Origin: JACDCY01 sp964350145
GTDB taxonomy: Bacteria; Gemmatimonadota; Gemmatimonadetes; Gemmatimonadales; Gemmatimonadaceae
NCBI GenBank assembly: GCA_964350145.1
Contig: CAYGJL010000012.1
Span: 1 to 64,000, forward strand
Length of the DNA stretch: 64,000 nucleotides
Direction of reading: 5' to 3'
In this document: piece by piece, positions 33,046-41,232 of the stretch
How the letters are laid out: each line of letters begins with the position of its first letter
How positions within the stretch are numbered: position 1 is the first letter of the stretch
Position numbers and translations under genes: made by a program
Notes under the pieces: generated by a model
Database searches by the model: none
What the model saw: the letters and a program-made list of their open reading frames with translations, nothing else
What the model was told of the DNA's origin: nothing

Positions 33046-33996
33046 TTAACGACCGGAACGGTGCAGCGAATACGTAACGAGCTCCAAGGTATCGGTTCGT
33101 CGCAACGCCAAGACGTGGGTCGCGACGGGCTCGAAGTCCAACAGACCTAGCGATACTCCGATGGTTGCACGCCTGAACGTGCGCCCGTCCGGACCGTAGA
33201 CAACCAACACCCGGAGATCACTGCGAGGATCAGCCAGCAATTGGATGAAGCCCTTATCAATTGCATGGGTCGCCATGCCGACTAATTCTGAGCTCACCAC
33301 GGTATCGGAAACCCCCGTGATGACCGTGTCGGCAGTGAAGGGGCGACTGCGGACCAGAGTTCTGCCCGCGCGGGACACCGATATCCATGTGAACGGCCAC
33401 TTCAACGACGACAGAACGACGCCGGTAGACGAAGCCGTCATGTGCGTCATTGGTAAGTCCATGACTGGCACGATCGGGATGGCCACATGCCTTCGCCTGC
33501 CGCCGCCTGCGATCACGAGGGTGCTTTGTCCATACCGATTCGTCAGACCGATCCATTCGTCATTTCCATGCGAGTACGACGCCGCCAGGATAGTTCCCGG
33601 TCGTCCCAACTCCGCGCCAAAGCGACAAGTACTTCCTGGGCCCGCTTGAACCAGTCGGCCACTGCGGCCGTCAACAATTTCTATCCGAAACGGCTTTTCT
33701 ATGAATGCGGCAGCGAGAGGATCAAGGGTTTCGCGAGGGCACAGGTTCCGCATGCGCTGGCCGTCGCTCGTCATTACGGTCTTGCTTTCGCGCGACCAAA
33801 ACACCACGGGGCCGTTTGGGGATAACGTGGCGCCCGTCACTTCGAAACCGCCGGGAACGGGGAACGAAGCTATCTCTACAAGGTGGACACCGGATTGGCC
33901 TTGACTAGGTAGCGCCGGAGCGGAAATCGCGCCAGCAACGGCAAGGACGAACGGGAACGAGCCCGCAGATTTCCGATCAGACAATGAACACCTCAT
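33046..33996 (-). CDS. Secreted propeller-like protein, copy A
   Basis: A 316-aa protein from ATG 33996 with a signal peptide (ending ALPSQGQ). The mature part has repeated strands such as VVFWSRESKTVMTSDGQRM, RIEIVDGRSGRLVQ and LVTYSLHRSGR, a pattern seen in beta-propeller proteins. No catalytic motif is visible. It is first in the minus-strand module and is followed after 25 bp by the Cys-rich gene. A TTG at 34026 would add ten residues before the signal and is less likely. Confidence 0.65.
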   Translation of the reverse strand: MRCSLSDRKSAGSFPFVLAVAGAISAPALPSQGQSGVHLVEIASFPVPGGFEVTGATLSPNGPVVFWSRESKTVMTSDGQRMRNLCPRETLDPLAAAFIEKPFRIEIVDGRSGRLVQAGPGSTCRFGAELGRPGTILAASYSHGNDEWIGLTNRYGQSTLVIAGGGRRRHVAIPIVPVMDLPMTHMTASSTGVVLSSLKWPFTWISVSRAGRTLVRSRPFTADTVITGVSDTVVSSELVGMATHAIDKGFIQLLADPRSDLRVLVVYGPDGRTFRRATIGVSLGLLDFEPVATHVLALRRTDTLELVTYSLHRSGR

Positions 33997-34050
33997 CCGA
34001 TGGATCCGGTAAATCTCTCTCGTCAATAATTAGGGCAATGCATTGCGGAT

Positions 34051-34074
34051 AGGAACTACTACCAGTAGTAGTCC
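34051..34074. promoter_or_regulatory. Palindromic site upstream of module A
   Basis: ggaactactaccagtagtag followed by tcc forms an inverted repeat (actac-n-gtagt). Related palindromes stand upstream of the first minus-strand gene of the other two blocks, at 36765-36791 and 39435-39461. This is a candidate operator shared by all three modules. Confidence 0.5.
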
Positions 34075-34185
34075 AGCATTGTACGACGGGGCACAAAGCC
34101 ATGGCCTTTGCGCAGGACGACTACTAGTAGGTGCCTTGCACGCGTGCGACGTGCATCGGACAGCGATTCCTTTCTTCGAAACGTG

Positions 34186-34368
34186 ATGACGCCGGCACAT
34201 CCGGCGCGACGCGTGGAGCATGTAATTCACACGTTGCTGCACGAGATGGTGCACCAGTGGCAGCAGGAGAGCGGGCTGCCGGTGGCGCACGACCGGGCCT
34301 TTCGTGCCAAGGCGCGCGAGGTGGGGATAGATCCGCGCGCGGTGTTGAGGGAGCCGAGCAGGCGCTAG
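34186..34368 (+). pseudogene. SprT-like C-terminal fragment, copy B
   Basis: An open frame of 60 residues keeps HEMVHQWQQ, PVAHDRAF and the C-terminal DPRAVLREP of the SprT-like protein, but the first 160 or so residues are absent. The frame opens with GTG-ATG at 34183-34188, at the place that corresponds to the start codon of the gene at 39519, without that gene's Shine-Dalgarno sequence. It is a duplication junction product; expression is doubtful. Confidence 0.75.
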
Positions 34369-35190
34369 CTATTTCTTGGGCGGCACCGAGCCCGTGGTGT
34401 AGCGCGTTGTGATGAAGACCGCGGCGCAAGCGTCTCCGATCGCCTCGAGCGGGAGTTGTGACGGTCCGCGGTATACCTCCATCGTCTCGATCTCGTCGGC
34501 CTTCAATTGGGCGAGCGTCTCGATCTGGCCCTGGCCGAAGCGGCCGATGCGTTGGCCGTCAATGAATACCGACAGCCAAAGGTGGTCGCTATCCCCTCTA
34601 TCGCGGAGGGCACCGTATATGGAAGTCGCGGTGCAGCGCGCGACCCGGACAATGGCCGAGCCGTTGCGCCAATTCACCGTCACTCCCGGTGCGGTCGACA
34701 TCAGCTCCATAGCGGTATTTCGACCGGAGGTCTCGATGTCCTCGCGGGTGAAGAACGTGCCCGGTCGTTTCGCGCGCCGCTCGTAGAAGTCGTCGAATCT
34801 GCCCGTGTGCTGGTACCGCACCGGTTTGCCGTACGGCAGAACCGCTTCGATTATCGTGGGCTCCAACTGTTGAACGGTCCGGACCATGCGGAACGTAGCA
34901 GTTTGGACCCCTCCCCGAAGGGTCAGCGCCGTATCAAGCGGGAAGAACCCTACGGCCCGCGCCTGCAGCCTTACCTGCCCAACCGAGGCGTCAATCACAA
35001 AGCGCCCGCTTGAGTCTGATCGGCTCGGCTGCACCAATCCTCCTAGACTCATTTCGGCCCCGCTGACAGGCGAGCCATCAGTGGCCACAAATTGTACGAC
35101 CAGTCGAGCCGACTGTGCCTGCACCCGCGCTATAGTTGGAGCGCTGGCAAGCAAAACCGCAGCTACCAGCATTCGGAGCAATAACCACAT
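34369..35190 (-). CDS. Secreted carboxypeptidase-regulatory/TonB-plug protein, copy B
   Basis: A 273-aa paralogue of the gene at 31476-32297 with the same order of parts: signal peptide, CarboxypepD_reg-like domain (GSPVSGAEMSLGG, SDSSGRFVID), the GKPVRYQHTGRFDDFYERRA linker and a plug domain ending GDACAAVFITTRYTTGS. The plug surface loop differs (CTATSIYGALRDRGDSDH). The reading frame is intact, so this gene, unlike its module neighbours, seems maintained. Confidence 0.85.
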   Translation of the reverse strand: MWLLLRMLVAAVLLASAPTIARVQAQSARLVVQFVATDGSPVSGAEMSLGGLVQPSRSDSSGRFVIDASVGQVRLQARAVGFFPLDTALTLRGGVQTATFRMVRTVQQLEPTIIEAVLPYGKPVRYQHTGRFDDFYERRAKRPGTFFTREDIETSGRNTAMELMSTAPGVTVNWRNGSAIVRVARCTATSIYGALRDRGDSDHLWLSVFIDGQRIGRFGQGQIETLAQLKADEIETMEVYRGPSQLPLEAIGDACAAVFITTRYTTGSVPPKK

Positions 35191-35260
35191 TTTTTCTCAA
35201 TCTCCCGGGCCAACACCCAGCCCAAAGGGGCACGGACAATTGTTGTCGAGCGGTAGTCTG

Positions 35261-35306
35261 CTGCCGGGGGTGGTGCACCGTTCCCGTTTTTTTCTACCCC
35301 CGGTAG
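35261..35306 (-). promoter_or_regulatory. Conserved intercistronic hairpin before plug gene B
   Basis: ctgccgggggtgg at 35261-35273 can pair with ctacccccggtag at 35294-35306 around a T-rich loop. It corresponds to the structure at 32376-32424 in block A. Confidence 0.4.
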
Positions 35307-35350
35307 CTGACTAGTTCCGCTGTCGCAACCTGGTTCTAGCCATCGGGCAA

Positions 35351-35914
35351 TCAGATCGTGAAGGTTCCGCTCTCCCGACGAAGCATCGCGGCTTGCTCGC
35401 TCGTGTACGACCGGGAAACCGCATAACCTTCACACTTCGTGCTGCTTGCGACCCCCGAGTTAGGCAGGGTATGGAACGATTCGGAGAACAAATGGTTAGG
35501 CGCGTCCAGAATCCTGCTCATCGGCATTTCATCCCGAGACGAGGCAGGAAAAATCCCGGCAAGCGCAACGTCGAGCGCCCTTCCTGGCTGTAACCACGAG
35601 AGCGGCGCGATCAGCTGGGCGAGTCCGATGGCGCGGGTCATGATGCCGTCCGGGCGAACTGTAGCGACCGTTGCCGCGAGCATCGGCTCGCACGCGCCTG
35701 ATACGTCGCAAGGATAGCTGGTCTCACCGAAATCATTGCAGTAAGCCCAAGTTCCCGGCCCGGGCGGTGTCGATACGCACCGATAGCTGTCGAGGGGATG
35801 ATAGCCCTCGTGGACGCACACCCAACATTGTGCCTGGGCGACGGATGCCGTGCCAATCAGTAAGATGAGTCCTCCCGCGAGTCTTGAGAAAATGGCGATT
35901 CCTTTTTTCGTCAT
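35351..35914 (-). CDS. Cys-rich secreted protein, copy B
   Basis: A 187-aa paralogue of the gene at 32469-33020. Signal peptide ends VAQAQ. The cysteine pattern is CWVC, RCVS, AYCND, YPCD, GACEP, and a later KCEGY, matching copy A. The ATG at 35914 is preceded by a G-rich Shine-Dalgarno; the frame extends 23 codons further upstream, into the spacer after the propeller-like gene. Function unknown. Confidence 0.7.
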   Translation of the reverse strand: MTKKGIAIFSRLAGGLILLIGTASVAQAQCWVCVHEGYHPLDSYRCVSTPPGPGTWAYCNDFGETSYPCDVSGACEPMLAATVATVRPDGIMTRAIGLAQLIAPLSWLQPGRALDVALAGIFPASSRDEMPMSRILDAPNHLFSESFHTLPNSGVASSTKCEGYAVSRSYTSEQAAMLRRESGTFTI

Positions 35915-35939
35915 TGGATCCCCCTCGAGAGAAACGTGC

Positions 35940-36701
35940 TTAACGACCGGAACGGTGTAGCGAATACGTGCTGTCAATTGCACGGGTCGCCATGCCGACC
36001 AATTCGGAGCTCGCCGCGGTATCGGAAACCCCTACAATGAGCGTGTCGCCGGTGAAGGGGCGACCGCGCGCGAGAGTCCGGCCCGCCATCGACACGGATG
36101 TCCACGCGAATGGCGGCTTCAACGAAGACATGACGACACCGTGAGGGGATCCTGTGATGTGCGTCATCGCTAACTCCGTGACTGGCACGATCGGAATGGC
36201 CACGTATCGTCGCTGACCGCCACCTGCGATCACGAGCGCGGTCTTACCGTTCCGATTCGTCAAGTCGATCCATTCGTCCCTTTGGCGTGAGTACGTCGCC
36301 GCTACGATGGTACCAGGTCGCCCCAATTCGGCGCCAAAGCGGCAAGTATTTCTGGGACCCGTTCGAACAATCCGGCCGCTACGGCCGTCGATGATCTCTA
36401 TTCGAGAAGGCTCTCCGATGAAGGTCGCGGCGAGAGGATCGAGGCTTTGCCCTAAACACAAGGTTTGTAAGCGCCGACCGTCAGTCGTCATGACGAGTTT
36501 GCTTTCACGCGACCAAAACACCACCGAGCCGCTTTCGGATAGCGCGGCGCCAGACACTTCGAGACCGCTAGGAACGGAGTACGAGGCGACCTCGACAAGT
36601 CGGACACCTGCGGGCACTTGCGCGGGTAACGCAGTGGCGGAAATCGCGCATGCGACGGCGAGGGCGGACGGCAACAAGCCCACATGTATTCGATGAACCA
36701 A
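35940..36701 (-). pseudogene. Propeller-like secreted protein, copy B, decaying
   Basis: Paralogue of 33046-33996, but two lesions are visible. Where copy A has its ATG start, copy B has ACG; the next possible starts are TTG 36701 or a GTG inside the signal peptide. Near the 3' end the reading goes from GMATRAID directly to TYSLHRSGR, so about 70 codons present in copy A are missing in frame. The rest of the frame is open. A weakly expressed truncated product cannot be excluded. Confidence 0.65.
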
Positions 36702-36764
36702 TGCACACCTCGTCTAAGCGAGTCATGTACCCGGCATCTCCATCATGGGGGAGTTCGCTTGTTA

Positions 36765-36791
36765 GGGGAACTACTGATGGTAGTAGTCTGG
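36765..36791. promoter_or_regulatory. Palindromic site upstream of module B
   Basis: ggaactactgatggtagtag followed by tctgg. It has the same actac/gtagt half-sites as those at 34051 and 39435 and lies about 65 bp upstream of the propeller-like copy B. Confidence 0.45.
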
Positions 36792-36874
36792 AAAGATGGA
36801 TGTAGAAAATGGACAGAGACTCTGCGACCATTGTCGGCACAAGGCAATAACCTTGCAGCACGTCGCAAAGTTGT

Positions 36875-37051
36875 TGCGCAGGCTTCCGCGCGAATCTCGG
36901 ACGAAAGCGACTCACACGCTGCTGCACGATGGCGCACCAGTGGCAGCAGGAGACGGGGCTTCCGGTCGCGCACGACCGGCCTTTTCGCGCCAAGGCGCGG
37001 GAGGTGGGGATAGACCCGCGAGCTGTGTTGAAGGAGCCGAGCAGGCGCTAG
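36875..37051 (+). pseudogene. SprT-like C-terminal fragment, copy C, frameshifted
   Basis: Nucleotide similarity to the 3' end of the SprT-like gene begins at gcgcaggc. At the zinc motif, cacgagatggtgcac of the parent has become cacgatggcgcac, a loss of two bases that breaks the frame. The downstream part (cagcaggagacgggg to the tag) is still close to the parent. With 36702-36874, which holds the palindrome and no gene that I can see, it fills the 350-bp space between modules B and C. Confidence 0.75.
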
Positions 37052-37897
37052 CTATTTCTTGGGCAGCACCGAGCCCGTGGTATAGCGCGTTGTGATGAAG
37101 ACCGCGGCGCAAGCGTCTCCGATCGCCTCGAGCGGGAGCTGCGACGGGCCGCGATAAACTTCCAACGTCTCGATCTCGTCCGCTTTCAACTCGCTAAGGC
37201 TCTCAAGGTTTGATAAGACGCGCCGCCCATTGATGAACACGTTCAGCCACTTGTAAAGGTCAACTGTCCCACGTTGGCCAATTTGGTTTCCGACACAACG
37301 GGCGACACGAATGTACGGCAAGCCGCCTGGGCGGGTTCCGACGATTACGCCGGGCGCCATTGACACCAGCTCCATCAAAGAGTTTCTACCTGAGCGTTCG
37401 ATATCCTCGCGCGTGAAGAACGTTCCGGGCTGTCTCGCGCGCCGCTCGTAGAAGTCGTCGAATCTGCCCGTGTGCTGGTACCTTAGCGGCTTCCCAAACG
37501 GCAGGACCGCTTCGGTGACGACGGGAGCGAGCTGCTGAACGGATCGCGCCATCGTGAGAGACAATGAGTGCGATGCGCCGGGCAGAATTCTCAGAATAGT
37601 GTCGAGCGGCGCAAACCCCAGCGCGCGAACCTGGATTCGCAGTTCTCCCACCGGGACCGTTTCGACAAGAAAGCGTCCGGCGGAGTCTGATCGAGCGGTC
37701 AATGTGGATCCGGCAACCGTTACTTCAGCCCCGCCTATGGGCGATCCATCGGTGGCGGTGAGGCGACCAGTCAACTGAGTCGTGGTGGCCTGCGCCCCCA
37801 GGCTCACCGGCAGGACCACGACAAATACCACAACCAAGACGCGCAACGACTCAATCCTTCGGCCTATCCACACGATGCTCGTACCAGACTTGAGCAC
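37052..37897 (-). CDS. Secreted carboxypeptidase-regulatory/TonB-plug protein, copy C
   Basis: A 281-aa paralogue of copies A and B: signal peptide (VVVFVVVLPVSLGAQ), a CarboxypepD_reg-like domain, GKPLRYQHTGRFDDFYERRA and a plug ending GDACAAVFITTRYTTGS. GTG 37897 is preceded by GGAGG and starts two bases after the stop of the upstream gene; a start at 37933 would lie inside that gene. It forms an operon with the larger plug gene before it. Confidence 0.85.
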   Translation of the reverse strand: MLKSGTSIVWIGRRIESLRVLVVVFVVVLPVSLGAQATTTQLTGRLTATDGSPIGGAEVTVAGSTLTARSDSAGRFLVETVPVGELRIQVRALGFAPLDTILRILPGASHSLSLTMARSVQQLAPVVTEAVLPFGKPLRYQHTGRFDDFYERRARQPGTFFTREDIERSGRNSLMELVSMAPGVIVGTRPGGLPYIRVARCVGNQIGQRGTVDLYKWLNVFINGRRVLSNLESLSELKADEIETLEVYRGPSQLPLEAIGDACAAVFITTRYTTGSVLPKK

Positions 37898-37899
37898 GG

Positions 37900-39369
37900 C
37901 TACCTCCGCACCTGCGCGCGCCGCAGCTTCCAATCGGTCCAGATAACAACCGTCGCGCAGGTCGCATATAATCCTCTGAATTCCGACGGCGTCATGGTCG
38001 GGGAGTACACCTCGATCGCGGCCACCTCGTTCGGCATGAGGAAGTCGGTCTCGCTGACCTTCACTCCGTCCACGAACGTCGCCCGGCAGCTCCCGGACTC
38101 GCCGCCCGCTGCACCTGCCGACGCGTCGGCCAGCCTGGGGCGAGCGTTCGACCGGCTGCTTCCCCCAGGGCTTGGAGCGTCGCGCACGTCAATTATGTCC
38201 TGCGAGCGGCCCCCGATCGAGGTGCTCCCCAGCGGTAGTCCCATGCGGCGGTTCAACACCGGGATGGTCTTGAGGAAATTCTCGAGATTGGTGACGTGCT
38301 CCAGGTCCTTCCCCTCGTAGTACCGTCCCAGGCCGTAATGCCTCCGGCGCGCGAAACCCACGCGCTCCAGCGCGGCGTTGTACCTCGCTTCGATCACCAC
38401 GGACTCGATGACCGGGACGAACTCGTCCAGCGTGACTGTCAGAGGTGCGGAAGGCTGCGATGTAACGTTGACTACGACTTCCACCGGCTGATATCCGAGC
38501 CGTCTGACCAACACGGATTGAGTGCCGAGGCGCTGGCCGGCGATCTCGAACCTCCCATTGGCTTCGGTCGTCACTGCGGACGGACTCGACGATAGCGCTA
38601 CCATCGCGTTGCCGACCGGCTTGCCGGCTGCATCCACAACGATTCCGCGGACCGGAGCGCCCACTGTACGCCGCCCGGCCACCGTTCCGGCTATGAACAG
38701 GTTCGCGATCCCCAGCCGGGAGTCACCGTACATCATTGGAACGGACGCGGTGCTGTCCTCGCCGCGGCGCGCCGTGATTTCGGCGTTGAGACCCGAGGGC
38801 AGGCCGCAAACCTTGTAGCGCCCCGCGGAGTCCGCCCCGGCCAGGCTGGAGCGAGGCATGGTGCGAACTCCCGTCGCCTCATCGATGGCGACTTCGAGCC
38901 ATTCGACGCGCACTTCCGCGCCGGCCGCAGGTGCGCCGTCTTCGGCGCGTAACACCGTCCCGAAGAGAGCCGAGGATTCGTCGTCGCGCGCCGGCGCGCC
39001 GCACTTCGCGGCGATGATCGTCGCCGGTGACGGGATCGCGAGAATCAACTCGACCGTGTCGCCCGCGGTGAAACGGGTCGGCGCCGAAAGGACAGAGATG
39101 GCCAGCGAGTCGAGCAGGCCGTCGAACAGCGCGACTCTGTATTCGCCCGGCGGAATGCGGTCTATCGAGAAGCGCCCCAGCGAATCCGTGAGCGCCATGC
39201 GCGACGGCCCCACTATGCCGACGCTCGCGCCCTTCAGGAATCCACCGCGCACGCTATCTACGACGACTCCCCGGAGCGTGGCGTGTTCGACCGCCGGCGG
39301 GGCGTCGGCCGGAACCTGGGCAGCCAGGGGAGCAGCCGCCAGTGCGGCCATTAGAGCGGCGATCTTCAT
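37900..39369 (-). CDS. Large secreted protein with three CarboxypepD_reg-like domains and a plug
   Basis: A 489-aa exported protein (signal ends PLAAQ). Three beta-sandwich repeats can be seen: about residues 30-110 (LRGVVVDSVRGGFLKGASVG), 130-215 (FGTVLRAEDGAPAAGAEVRV) and 240-315 (RGIVVDAAGKPVGNAMVAL). A TonB-plug-like part follows at about 330-480 with ENFLKTIPVL and CRATFVDGVKV. No barrel follows. It heads the two-gene module C operon. Confidence 0.8.
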   Translation of the reverse strand: MKIAALMAALAAAPLAAQVPADAPPAVEHATLRGVVVDSVRGGFLKGASVGIVGPSRMALTDSLGRFSIDRIPPGEYRVALFDGLLDSLAISVLSAPTRFTAGDTVELILAIPSPATIIAAKCGAPARDDESSALFGTVLRAEDGAPAAGAEVRVEWLEVAIDEATGVRTMPRSSLAGADSAGRYKVCGLPSGLNAEITARRGEDSTASVPMMYGDSRLGIANLFIAGTVAGRRTVGAPVRGIVVDAAGKPVGNAMVALSSSPSAVTTEANGRFEIAGQRLGTQSVLVRRLGYQPVEVVVNVTSQPSAPLTVTLDEFVPVIESVVIEARYNAALERVGFARRRHYGLGRYYEGKDLEHVTNLENFLKTIPVLNRRMGLPLGSTSIGGRSQDIIDVRDAPSPGGSSRSNARPRLADASAGAAGGESGSCRATFVDGVKVSETDFLMPNEVAAIEVYSPTMTPSEFRGLYATCATVVIWTDWKLRRAQVRR

Positions 39370-39434
39370 GCGAGCCTCCGGCGACCTCGTACAGCCAAGC
39401 TATCGCGGGGTTCCCCACCCGCCAGAGCGCCAAC

Positions 39435-39461
39435 GGATACTACTACTAGTAGTAGGTTCCC
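39435..39461. promoter_or_regulatory. Palindromic site upstream of module C
   Basis: ggatactactactagtagta followed by ggttccc; tactactagtagta is a perfect palindrome. It lies 66 bp upstream of the module C start and 58 bp upstream of the plus-strand gene at 39519, so it could act on both directions. Confidence 0.5.
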
Positions 39462-39518
39462 TTGCATCATGCGTCATCTCTTCCGAACGTGAGCGATTCC
39501 TTTCTCAGGAGTCGTAAC

Positions 39519-39842
39519 GTGGCTTTTCCTCCGGAACGCAATCACAAGGTCTCGCTCGAAGCGGCTGCGGCACTCACCCGGGGCTTCCGCGATGTCGCCC
39601 CGCATGGAGCGCCGCGCGCATCTCTTTTCCCGCGCGACGTGTTCGAGCGGCTGCTCGCCCAACCGCGCTGCGCGGGGATCAGGATTTACTACGGGCGGAA
39701 CGAGCGCCGCGAGCATGAGCTATTACTTGTCGGAGTGGACGAGACCGGCGACGATATGACGACGGGCGAGCTGTTCGACTTCGGGCTGCCGTGTCCGCCG
39801 TACTGCGGCGGCGACAACGTCCTCAACGGAGAGCTGGGCTGA
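39519..39842 (+). CDS. Small conserved protein with CPPYCGG motif
   Basis: A 107-residue cytoplasmic protein from GTG 39519, which is preceded by caggag with seven bases spacing. It has an alpha/beta pattern (LAQPRCAGIRIYYGRNERRE, HELLLVGVDETG) and ends FGLPCPPYCGGDNVL. The Cys-containing end may bind a metal or form a disulfide. I do not know the family. It opens the series leading to the two-component genes. A leader similar to its own is found at the SprT junction at 34115-34190. Confidence 0.6.
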   Translation: MAFPPERNHKVSLEAAAALTRGFRDVAPHGAPRASLFPRDVFERLLAQPRCAGIRIYYGRNERREHELLLVGVDETGDDMTTGELFDFGLPCPPYCGGDNVLNGELG

Positions 39843-40543
39843 AGCCTACGCTGCTCCAGTACGCGGCGTCCGTGGGCGCCCCTCTGCTTCCGGTCCTGGC
39901 GGGGGGGCTACGCGCGCGCGCCCTGACGAAGGCGCGACTGGCGATCGCGCTCTGGTGCGCCATAGAAGGGTTGTTGAACATCCTTGCAATGCTCCTCGGC
40001 TCGCGCGGACGCAACAACCTCTGGCTCGGCTACGTCGGCCACCCCGCGCTGAGCATGGCGCTGCTCTGGGCCCTCGCCCAGTGGCACCCCGCCGCGTCCG
40101 CGCGCCTGGCCCTTAAAATCGCGATTCCGCTGGTGCTTGTGGTGAGCGTCGTGCTGACGTTGACGCTCGACGATCCCAAGGATTTCAGCCTCGCGGTCGT
40201 CCCATTTCATGCAATAGTGATGCTGCTCGCCACGGTCTGGACCTTCGTCAGCCTCAGCTTCGCAACGGAGCAATCGCTGGCCGGCGAAGACTGGTTCTGG
40301 ATGATCGGCGGGGTCATGCTGTACGCCGCGACCGCCGCAGCCATGCAGCCGCTGGCGTGGTACCTTATCCGCGAGCGCGTAGACCTCCTGCACGCCGCCT
40401 TCAATCTCCGGGCGGCTGTGGTCATCCTGTCCTTCGCCGCCATCACATGGGGAATGCTGCTTCGGGGAGCGCCGAGATACTCTGGTGGATCTTCCTGGCC
40501 ACCGTCCTCGCCGTCTTCGTCCTCATCGGCGGGCTCGGCATAG
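39791..40543 (+). CDS. Multi-TM membrane protein preceding histidine kinase
   Basis: Seven hydrophobic segments between about residues 25 and 225, then a Ser/Pro-rich tail that overlaps the kinase gene. It looks like the membrane sensor or partner of the following kinase. The start is uncertain: GTG 39791 overlaps the previous gene by 52 bp. A CTG at 39839 would give a four-base overlap (CTGA) with a GGAGAG site before it. Confidence 0.65.
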   Translation: MSAVLRRRQRPQRRAGLKPTLLQYAASVGAPLLPVLAGGLRARALTKARLAIALWCAIEGLLNILAMLLGSRGRNNLWLGYVGHPALSMALLWALAQWHPAASARLALKIAIPLVLVVSVVLTLTLDDPKDFSLAVVPFHAIVMLLATVWTFVSLSFATEQSLAGEDWFWMIGGVMLYAATAAAMQPLAWYLIRERVDLLHAAFNLRAAVVILSFAAITWGMLLRGAPRYSGGSSWPPSSPSSSSSAGSA

Positions 40544-41232
40544 CCATGGTGATCGCGCAGCGCCGGCTCGTCGCCGTGCACCGCAGCTACACCCAGCGGC
40601 TGCTGGAGGCGCACGAGGAAGAGCGCGCCCGCGTAGCGCGGGAAGTTCACGACGACGCCATTCAGCGACTCGTCGTCGTCAAGCACGAGCTCGACGAGCT
40701 GGGCTCTTCCGGCCACGGGCTCGACGCCGGCCGACTGCACCATCTCGACGGCATCAGGAGCGAAGTGCAGGACCTCGCCGACGCCCTGCGGAAGCTGGCG
40801 CACCGGCTGCATCCGTCGGGGATCGAGCAGGCAGGGGTGTCGGTCGCGCTGGCGCAGCTCGCCGAGGAGATGGAGCGGGCGTCGGACCTGCACGTTGATC
40901 TCGATCTCCCGGACACGCCACCCCCGCTCTCGCGCGACGCGAGCCTGGCGCTCTTTCGAATCGCGCAGGAGTCGCTGCGGAACGTCGTACGGCATGCCGG
41001 CGTGAAGCGCGCATCGGTGCGGCTGCGTCGCGCGGGAATCCAGGCCGAGCTCGTGATAGAGGACTCGGGTGCCGGCTTCGATCCGGATGTGGGCCAGCGC
41101 GCGGGTATCGGGCTGGTGGGAATCGACGAGCGCGCCCGCCTCGCGGGCGGCTCGGCCCGTATCCACTCCGCCCCGGGAAGCGGCACGATGGTCATGGTCC
41201 GCGTGCCGCTCGAGGAGACCGTCCAGTCGTGA
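40447..41232 (+). CDS. Sensor histidine kinase, HisKA_3 (NarL-partner) type
   Basis: A 261-aa kinase from ATG 40447. One hydrophobic segment (about 10-37) anchors it; then EEERARVAREVHDDAIQR contains the phospho-acceptor His68. The ATPase part shows ESLRNVVRHAG, DSGAGFDP and GIGLVGIDERARLAGG. It lacks a periplasmic sensor domain, so the preceding membrane protein may sense. It overlaps the regulator gene by four bases (GTGA) and the membrane gene by 97 bp. Confidence 0.9.
   Translation: MGNAASGSAEILWWIFLATVLAVFVLIGGLGIAMVIAQRRLVAVHRSYTQRLLEAHEEERARVAREVHDDAIQRLVVVKHELDELGSSGHGLDAGRLHHLDGIRSEVQDLADALRKLAHRLHPSGIEQAGVSVALAQLAEEMERASDLHVDLDLPDTPPPLSRDASLALFRIAQESLRNVVRHAGVKRASVRLRRAGIQAELVIEDSGAGFDPDVGQRAGIGLVGIDERARLAGGSARIHSAPGSGTMVMVRVPLEETVQS

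Larger units (their letters stand above)
31304..39510. repeat. Tandem segmental amplification of SprT-tail plus secreted-gene module
   Basis: Three successive blocks begin with the 3' part of the SprT-like gene (intact at 31304-31475; fragments at 34190-34368 and 36875-37051). Each is followed by a convergent minus-strand plug-type gene. Blocks A and B also share the Cys-rich and propeller-like genes with the same 25-bp spacing. Block C instead has a larger plug gene. The sequence before fragment B (34115-34190) resembles 39435-39520, the leader of the downstream gene, so the junction joins leader of the last gene to SprT tail. Confidence 0.8.
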
